This document shows positions 58,899 through 64,000 of a DNA stretch of 64,000 bases, in pieces. Both the position numbers and the translations under genes were made by a program. The stretch lies in the NCBI RefSeq assembly GCF_900107925.1, contig NZ_FNUJ01000007.1, forward strand, positions 679,602 to 743,601, given 5' to 3'. The DNA comes from Amycolatopsis pretoriensis. Lineage in GTDB: Bacteria; Actinomycetota; Actinomycetes; Mycobacteriales; Pseudonocardiaceae. Position 1 is the first letter of the stretch, and each line of letters opens with the position of its first letter. The notes under the pieces were generated by a model, which saw nothing but the letters and a program-made list of their open reading frames with translations, searched no databases and was not told where the DNA came from.

Positions 58899-59879
58899 AT
58901 GTCGTTGGTGAACGCTGCGCACGGACGCAGTGAAGACACCAGCGCCGTGCACCCGACCGGTGAGCGACCGCACGGTGACCGGCGAAGCATCCGCCGGGTC
59001 GTCGGCGCCTACGCCGCGCTGGCGAAGCCGCGCGTGATCGAGCTCCTCCTGGTGACCACCATCCCGGCGATGTTCCTCGCCGGCCGTCAGATCCCCTCCC
59101 CGTGGCTGGTCCTGGCCACGCTGGTCGGCGGGACGATGGCCGCGGGCAGCGCGAACGCGCTCAACTGCGTGATCGACGCGGACATCGACAAGGTGATGAA
59201 CCGCACGAAGCGCCGTCCGCTGGTGAAGGACTCGGTGCCGCGGCGCGGAGCGCTGATCTTCGGCTTGGTCATGGGCGTCGCGTCGGCGGTCGTGCTCTAT
59301 TTCACGGTGAACCTGCTCTCGGCGATCCTGGCCGTGGCGACGATCCTCTTCTACATCTTCGTCTACACGCTCGGCCTGAAGCGGCGCACGTCGCAGAACG
59401 TGGTCTGGGGCGGCGCGGCGGGCTGCATGCCGGTCGTCATCGGCTGGGCGGCCGTCACCGGCACCGTGCAGTGGCCGGCGTTCGTGATGTTCGGCGTCAT
59501 CTTCTTCTGGACGCCGCCGCACACGTGGGCGCTCGGCATGAAGTACCGCGACGACTACGAGCGCGCGGGCGTCCCGATGCTGCCGGTGGTCGCCACCGCC
59601 CAGCACGTCGCCCGCCAGATCGTCATCTACTCGTGGGTGATGGTGGCGTGGACGCTGCTGCTGCTCCTGGTGACGTCGTGGCTGTACGGCACGTTCGCGA
59701 TCCTCGCGGGCGGCTGGTTCCTCTTCTACGCGCACAGCCTCCAGGCGGCGGTCCGGCGCGGCGAAGAGACCAAGCCGATGGCGCTGTTCCACCGGTCGAA
59801 CACGTACCTGATGATCGTGTTCGTGGCCCTGGCGGTCGACTCCGCCATCGGGCTGCCCACGCTCGGCCTGCCGTTCTGA
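58899..59879 (+). CDS. ctaB: Protoheme IX farnesyltransferase
   Basis: 326 residues with about eight membrane helices. Attaches a farnesyl chain to heme b, first step to heme a for cytochrome aa3 oxidase. The UbiA-family motif NALNCVIDADIDKVMNRTKR carries the N-x-x-x-D-x-x-x-D diphosphate site, and the second acidic motif is in YRDDYERAGVPMLP. Divergent from tkt as in mycobacteria (Rv1451/Rv1449c). Confidence 0.95.
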   Translation: MSLVNAAHGRSEDTSAVHPTGERPHGDRRSIRRVVGAYAALAKPRVIELLLVTTIPAMFLAGRQIPSPWLVLATLVGGTMAAGSANALNCVIDADIDKVMNRTKRRPLVKDSVPRRGALIFGLVMGVASAVVLYFTVNLLSAILAVATILFYIFVYTLGLKRRTSQNVVWGGAAGCMPVVIGWAAVTGTVQWPAFVMFGVIFFWTPPHTWALGMKYRDDYERAGVPMLPVVATAQHVARQIVIYSWVMVAWTLLLLLVTSWLYGTFAILAGGWFLFYAHSLQAAVRRGEETKPMALFHRSNTYLMIVFVALAVDSAIGLPTLGLPF

Positions 59880-60361
59880 GCCCGGCGGAGTTCTTCGCCG
59901 ACGTCATCGAGTCCGGCACCGTCCTGGGTGCCGACCACACGTGGTCACCCGAGCGGGTGGCCTCGTTGCTGGGCGACGACTACGGCGACAACCCGTCGAA
60001 GCACTCCCTGGGGCGTGACCACGGTCTCGTCGAGTTCTTCTGGCAGCGGGACCAGGGGCCCTGGCAGGGGACCCACTTCTCGGTGCAGGCCCACCGGCTC
60101 CGGCTCCGCGATCCGCAGCTGGTCAACCCGGTGATCCGGGACCGCTACGGCGACTTCCCCGCGCCGGTCCCGTTCGAAGAGGTCGGTGAGCTGCTCGCCG
60201 GCCGGGCTGTCCCGCTGGACGAGGTGCCGTACGCGCCGGACCCGGACGAGATCCGCGCGTACCGGCAGCCGGCCTCGCGGACCGTGGTCTACGTGGTCGC
60301 GGGGACCTACTACGGCAACGCCGGGGACGTGTACAAGGTCGTCAGCCCGGGCACGCCGTGA
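59876..60361 (+). CDS. Hypothetical protein, possible CTG start
   Basis: 161 residues if translation starts at CTG 59876, which overlaps the ctaB stop as CTGA, like the GTGA/ATGA junctions elsewhere. The reading SPAEFFADVIESGTVLGADH then begins at residue 2. The next in-frame start, GTG near 59959, would remove this well-formed segment. SERVASLL-like WSPERVASLLGDDYGD and LVEFFWQRDQGPWQGTHF resemble small actinobacterial proteins of the immunity/SUKH sort, but no family is certain. Coupled to the next gene by GTGA. Confidence 0.6.
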   Translation: MSPAEFFADVIESGTVLGADHTWSPERVASLLGDDYGDNPSKHSLGRDHGLVEFFWQRDQGPWQGTHFSVQAHRLRLRDPQLVNPVIRDRYGDFPAPVPFEEVGELLAGRAVPLDEVPYAPDPDEIRAYRQPASRTVVYVVAGTYYGNAGDVYKVVSPGTP

Positions 60362-60987
60362 TCCCCCGTCCGGGCAAGGACCGGATCCTGGCGGTGCTGG
60401 CGGCCGTCGTGGTCCTGGGCCTCCTGGTCTTCATCGGCCGCGGCAAGGTGTCGCTCGACACGAACGAGCTGCTCGGCACCGCCTGTGCCATCCCTTCGCG
60501 GATCACGGCTGTCCCGGGCGCGGCCGACTCGGCTCCCGGCGGCGGTGGGCTCCGCGTCGTCGAGCAGGGCGCCGGGACCGTGGTGGAGAACACCAGCGCC
60601 CAGTTCGCCTACCGGATCCCGGTGACCGCCGGGTCGACGCGCGCCGAGGTGCCGCTGCTCGCGCCCGGGCAGCGCACCGCCGTCGCGGGCGCCGGGATCG
60701 TGACGTTCGGCCCGGTCGTCTGGCTGGCCCCCGAGTCGCTCGGCGGCTACACGCCGATCACCGCGACGCCGGTCCCGGGCGGCGTCCGCTACACGTCGGC
60801 GAACTGCCGCGCGCTCACCAGCCGCGGTGGCGTGGTGCTCCAGCGCGGCGGCGAAACCGGCCGGATCCTGCGCAGCGAGGACCTGCCCGCGGCGGACGTG
60901 TCGTGCGCGCCGGGGGAGAAGGTGCTGCCGGCCGTGCTCGAGCCGCACAGCGAGGTCTACCCGTACTGCGCCCTCGGGACGGAATGA
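60358..60987 (+). CDS. Membrane-anchored hypothetical protein
   Basis: 209 residues, GTG start overlapping the previous stop. One N-terminal membrane helix (ILAVLAAVVVLGLLVFIG) leaves about 180 residues outside. The outer part has three or four cysteines (TACAIPS, SANCRAL, VSCAPGE, YPYCALG) that could form two disulfides. No family recognised. Third gene in the ctaB transcript. Confidence 0.65.
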   Translation: MIPRPGKDRILAVLAAVVVLGLLVFIGRGKVSLDTNELLGTACAIPSRITAVPGAADSAPGGGGLRVVEQGAGTVVENTSAQFAYRIPVTAGSTRAEVPLLAPGQRTAVAGAGIVTFGPVVWLAPESLGGYTPITATPVPGGVRYTSANCRALTSRGGVVLQRGGETGRILRSEDLPAADVSCAPGEKVLPAVLEPHSEVYPYCALGTE

Positions 60988-61044
60988 TCGCGCGGCGGGT
61001 GCCGCTAAACTCTGGTGGCTCTTTTCCCTTGAGGCGAAAGCAGG

Positions 61045-63294
61045 ATGCTCTTGTCCGTCTCCTCGGACGACTTCTCCGCCGAGCTCGCCCGCGAGCAGGC
61101 GTACGTCACCACCCTCTACGCGAAGCTCGACGCCGAACGCGTCGACGCCCAGCGCCGCCTCGACGAGACGTTGCAGCTGGCCGGCGGCACCCCGCAGGCC
61201 CGCACCGAACGCGACGTCGCCACCACCCTCTACACCGACCGGCTCGCCCAGCTCGGCTCCGTCGAGCAGGGCCTCGCCTTCGGGCGGCTCGACTTCGTCC
61301 CCGAAAGCGCCGAGGAAACCACCTACATCGGCCGGCTCGGGCTGTTCGACGAGGACGACGACTACCAGCCGCTGCTCGTCGACTGGCGGGCGCCGGTCGC
61401 GCGGCCCTTCTACCTCGCCACCGCGGCGTCACCCGAAGGGGTGCGCCGGCGGCGGCACCTGCGGTCGCTGACCCGCAAGGTCACCGGCTTCGACGACGAG
61501 ATCCTCGACCTCACCGCCGCCGACCAGGGCCAGGACCTCGGGCTGGCCGGCGAGGCCGCGCTGCTCGCCGCGCTCGAACAGCGGCGCACCGGTGAGATGA
61601 GCGACATCGTCGCGACCATCCAGGCCGAGCAGGACCGCATCATCCGCGCCCCGCTCGGCGGCGTCATGGTCGTGCAGGGCGGGCCCGGCACCGGCAAGAC
61701 CGCCGTCGCGCTGCACCGCGCCGCCTACCTGCTCTACACCCACCGCCAGCAGCTCACCACGCGCGGCGTGCTCGTCGTCGGGCCGAACAGCACGTTCCTG
61801 CGCTACATCGGCCAGGTGCTGCCGTCGCTCGGCGAGACCGGCGTGCTGCTCGCCACCATCGGGCAGCTCTACCCCGGCCTGGACGCCGACGGCGTCGAAT
61901 CCCGCGAGACGACCGAGGTCAAGGGCCGGCTGGTCATGGCCGAGGTGCTCGCCAACGCCGTGCGCGACCGCCAGCGCGTGCCCGAACCGGTCATGGAGAT
62001 CGAGTACGAGCACGACGTGCTGCGGCTGGACCGCAAGACCTGCACCGACGCCCGGACCCGCGCCCGCCGGTCGCGGCGCCCGCACAACCCGGCGCGGCGC
62101 CTGTTCGTCTCCGACGTCCTCGACGCGCTGACCCGCCAGGCCGCCCGGAAGCTGGGGGAGGACCTCCTCGACGGGCAGGACCTGGCCGACATCCGCGCCG
62201 AGCTGGCCGCGGACGAGAACGTCGCCGCCGCGCTGAACGAACTGTGGCCGGTCCTGACCCCGGAAGGCGTGCTCGACGACCTGTTCGCCGACCGCGAACG
62301 CCTCTCCAGCGCCGCTCGCAAGCTGCTGCCGGCTTCGGACCAGGCCCTGCTGGAAAGCGGACGCGACACCCGCTGGACACCGGCCGACGTGCCGCTGCTC
62401 GACGAGCTGGCCGAGCTGATCGGCGTCGACGACACCGAAGCCCGCGTCGAGCGCAAACGCCGTGAGCGCGAGGACCGCGCGTACGCCGAGGGCGTGCTCG
62501 ACATCCTCGAACAGGACGAGGAGATCATCGACGAGGAGCTGCTGCGCGTCTCCGACGTCCTCGACGCCGAGCTGTTCGCCGAACGGCAGGTGGCGCGCAG
62601 CGAGCTGACCGCGGCCCAGCGCGCGGCGCAGGACCGGACGTGGACGTTCGGGCACGTGATCGTCGACGAGGCCCAGGAGCTGTCGGCGATGGACTGGCGG
62701 CTGCTCATGCGCCGCTCGCCGAACCGCTCGATGACGCTGGTCGGCGACGTCGCCCAGACGGGGGCGGCCGGCGGCGCGCGGTCGTGGGGCGAGGTGCTCT
62801 CGCCGTACGTCGAGAACCGGTGGCGTCTCGAGGAGCTGACCGTCAACTACCGCACGCCGGCCGAGATCATGGCGGTCGCGGCCCGGGTGCTCGCCGAGGT
62901 TTCCCCGGAGCTGTCGGCGCCGTCTTCGGTGCGGGAGACCGGGGTGCCGCCGTGGTCGGTCCGTCCTGCATCCCTGGTCGCGGAGCTGCCGGGGGTGGTG
63001 GACCGTGAGCTGTCCGAAGTGGACGGTGGCACGGTGGCGGTCCTGGTGCCGGGTGGTCGTTTCGACGAAGTGTCGGCGTGCCTTTCCGAGTACGACGAGC
63101 GGCTGAGCGTGCTGACCGTCGAGCGGTCGAAGGGCCTGGAGTTCGACTCGGTGGTGCTGGTGGCGCCGGACGAGGTCGTGGCGGGCTCGCCGCGGGGGCT
63201 GAACGACCTGTACGTGGCGCTGACGCGCGCTACGCGGCGGCTCGGCGTGGTCGCCACGGGTGACGACGTCCCGGCACTCTCCGTGCTTGGCTAG
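61045..63294 (+). CDS. HelD-like superfamily 1 helicase / RNA polymerase recycling motor
   Basis: 749 residues. Walker A GGPGTGKTAVALHRAAYLLY and Walker B HVIVDEAQELSAMDW with other SF1 motifs (LVGDVAQTGAAGG, ELTVNYRTPAEIM, LTVERSKGLEFDSVV, YVALTRATRRL) are intact. The N-terminal coiled-coil arm (about 10-60), FGRLDF and VDWRAPVARPFYLAT segments are characteristic of HelD proteins, which enter RNA polymerase channels and release stalled complexes. Actinobacterial HelR confers rifamycin tolerance, but no rifamycin-associated palindrome is seen upstream here; TAAACT (about 61006) is a plausible -10. Confidence 0.85.
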   Translation: MLLSVSSDDFSAELAREQAYVTTLYAKLDAERVDAQRRLDETLQLAGGTPQARTERDVATTLYTDRLAQLGSVEQGLAFGRLDFVPESAEETTYIGRLGLFDEDDDYQPLLVDWRAPVARPFYLATAASPEGVRRRRHLRSLTRKVTGFDDEILDLTAADQGQDLGLAGEAALLAALEQRRTGEMSDIVATIQAEQDRIIRAPLGGVMVVQGGPGTGKTAVALHRAAYLLYTHRQQLTTRGVLVVGPNSTFLRYIGQVLPSLGETGVLLATIGQLYPGLDADGVESRETTEVKGRLVMAEVLANAVRDRQRVPEPVMEIEYEHDVLRLDRKTCTDARTRARRSRRPHNPARRLFVSDVLDALTRQAARKLGEDLLDGQDLADIRAELAADENVAAALNELWPVLTPEGVLDDLFADRERLSSAARKLLPASDQALLESGRDTRWTPADVPLLDELAELIGVDDTEARVERKRREREDRAYAEGVLDILEQDEEIIDEELLRVSDVLDAELFAERQVARSELTAAQRAAQDRTWTFGHVIVDEAQELSAMDWRLLMRRSPNRSMTLVGDVAQTGAAGGARSWGEVLSPYVENRWRLEELTVNYRTPAEIMAVAARVLAEVSPELSAPSSVRETGVPPWSVRPASLVAELPGVVDRELSEVDGGTVAVLVPGGRFDEVSACLSEYDERLSVLTVERSKGLEFDSVVLVAPDEVVAGSPRGLNDLYVALTRATRRLGVVATGDDVPALSVLG

Positions 63295-63304
63295 GGTGCC
63301 TCGC

Positions 63305-63862
63305 ATGCAGAAGATCGGGAAGATCGTGGTCGTCGCCGCGGCGGCGCTGTCGCTGGCCGCGTGCGGCCAGAAGGCCCAGACCCAGACGGCCGCCCCCGCG
63401 GGACCGTCGGTGCCGCCGTCGTCGAACGCCGCTCAGGCGCCCCAGAGCAAGGGCCGCGAGTGCACCGCGGACGACATCAAGACGACGGGGAAGTTCGGCG
63501 AGGTGCCGACGATCACCATTCCCGACGACTGCGACCCGCCGAAGAAGCTGATCACGAAGGACCTGTCCGACGGCACCGGCGAGGGCGCGAAGGCCGGCCA
63601 GAAGCTCAAGATGAACTACCTGCTGGTGACGTGGTCGGACAAGCAGAAGCTGGACAGCTCGTTCGACCGCGGCCAGACGTTCGACCTGAACCTCGGCGCG
63701 GGCGAGGTCATCCCGGGCTGGGACAAGGGCCTGGAGGGCATCAAGCAGGGCGCCCGCCGGCTGCTGATCATCCCGCCGGACCTCGCCTACGGCGAGGGCG
63801 GCCAGGGCATCAAGCCGAACGAGACGCTGGTCTTCGTCACCGACGCCGTTTCGGTCGCCTGA
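63305..63862 (+). CDS. FKBP-type peptidyl-prolyl isomerase lipoprotein
   Basis: 185 residues. Lipoprotein signal with lipobox LAAC (Cys about 20), a Pro/Ala/Gln-rich linker, then one FKBP domain (about 75-185: YLLVTWSDKQKLDSSFDRGQ, VIPGWDKGLEGIKQGARR, LIIPPDLAYGEGG, TLVFVTDAVSV). Folds exported proteins at the cell surface. Starts ten bases after the helicase. Confidence 0.9.
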   Translation: MQKIGKIVVVAAAALSLAACGQKAQTQTAAPAGPSVPPSSNAAQAPQSKGRECTADDIKTTGKFGEVPTITIPDDCDPPKKLITKDLSDGTGEGAKAGQKLKMNYLLVTWSDKQKLDSSFDRGQTFDLNLGAGEVIPGWDKGLEGIKQGARRLLIIPPDLAYGEGGQGIKPNETLVFVTDAVSVA

Positions 63863-63933
63863 CCGACGCGCCCCAATGAGGTTTTCTCAGTAAGGCTCGA
63901 GCCGGGTAGGCGTGTTGGCCTGCGATGAGGCAT

Positions 63934-63989
63934 GGGGCCCCTGGTAGGACTGGATTTGCGAAGATCAAGTCCGAGGTTCCAGAGGCCCC
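63934..63989 (+). other. Long hairpin at window end, ahead of a truncated reading frame
   Basis: ggggcccctgg (63934-63944) and ccagaggcccc (63979-63989) pair at 10 of 11 positions; an inner GGACT/AGTCC stem (63947-63951, 63968-63972) nests inside. It ends two bases before GTG ATC AAT (63992 onward), which may open a gene cut off by the window. Such hairpins at a start codon are typical of insertion-sequence ends that block outside transcription; the family cannot be determined from nine bases. Confidence 0.35.
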
Positions 63990-64000
63990 ACGTGATCAAT

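Noticed and set aside
60988..61044. Rifamycin-associated palindrome upstream of the HelD-like gene
   Set aside because: Looked for because HelR genes often carry it. The 57-base gap holds only a -10-like box and a purine-rich ribosome-binding site, with no matching palindrome, so I call the gene HelD-like rather than HelR.

Overview
The window is high-GC actinobacterial DNA, most likely from a member of the Pseudonocardiales (Amycolatopsis-like). The evidence is strong G/C bias at third codon positions, many GTG starts, GTGA/ATGA stop-start overlaps, RbpA, WhiA, OpcA, a whole-protein SepF-like paralogue, F420-type enzymes, and gene order that follows Mycobacterium tuberculosis Rv1406 (fmt) to Rv1451 (ctaB). 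No tRNA, rRNA, CRISPR array or recognisable prophage was seen.

Layout. 1-3.6 kb: partial GNAT gene, then fmt, rsmB and a flavoprotein gene in overlapping order. 3.6-5.15 kb: a visibly lower-GC two-gene island encoding a membrane-anchored SepF-like protein and a four-helix DUF4231/SLATT protein. 5.2-9.8 kb: leftward serine hydrolase, PhoA-type alkaline phosphatase and a LuxR-type two-component pair. 9.9-13.5 kb: rpe-ribE-ribBA-ribH-PH-domain operon without ribD, followed by decayed repeats of the last gene's 3' end. 13.8-15.4 kb: exonuclease III and trypsin-like protease, leftward. 15.5-20.4 kb: uvrC-rapZ-yvcK-whiA. 20.3-32.5 kb: an accessory stretch (phosphoribosyltransferase-like gene, gpgS, regulators, MFS pump, sterol-desaturase-like gene, a frameshifted gene, a five-module secreted sugar dehydrogenase, a degenerate HemF-like protein with a PPOX-fold partner). 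32.6-39.3 kb: a three-gene SMC complex of the MukFEB/Wadjet type with no JetD nuclease. 39.3-42.3 kb: LLM oxidoreductase, ArsR, LysE exporter, AlkZ-like glycosylase. 42.7-46.5 kb: gap-pgk-tpiA-secG, then rbpA. 46.6-50.4 kb: intergenic repeats, an orphan histidine kinase, and a TetX-like monooxygenase with a divergent TetR. 50.5-58.6 kb: leftward tkt-tal-pgi-zwf-opcA-pgl operon. 58.9-64 kb: ctaB, two unknown genes, a HelD-like helicase, an FKBP lipoprotein, and a large hairpin at the window edge.

Working together: lower glycolysis (gap, pgk, tpiA) and the whole pentose-phosphate route (zwf, opcA, pgl, rpe, tal, tkt, pgi) lie on facing strands. Ribulose 5-phosphate made there, which rpe also acts on, feeds RibBA for riboflavin synthesis. 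RapZ, YvcK and WhiA link cell-wall precursor metabolism to development.

The observations most worth following are: (1) the SepF-like/SLATT pair in a compositional island; (2) the JetABC-like complex lacking JetD and with Asp-Asn in Walker B; (3) the HemF-like protein that has lost its active-site histidine; (4) a dispersed intergenic repeat with four copies in 3.8 kb; (5) several well-formed operator palindromes in divergent promoters. Function calls rest on reading sequence against known families; no searches were run.
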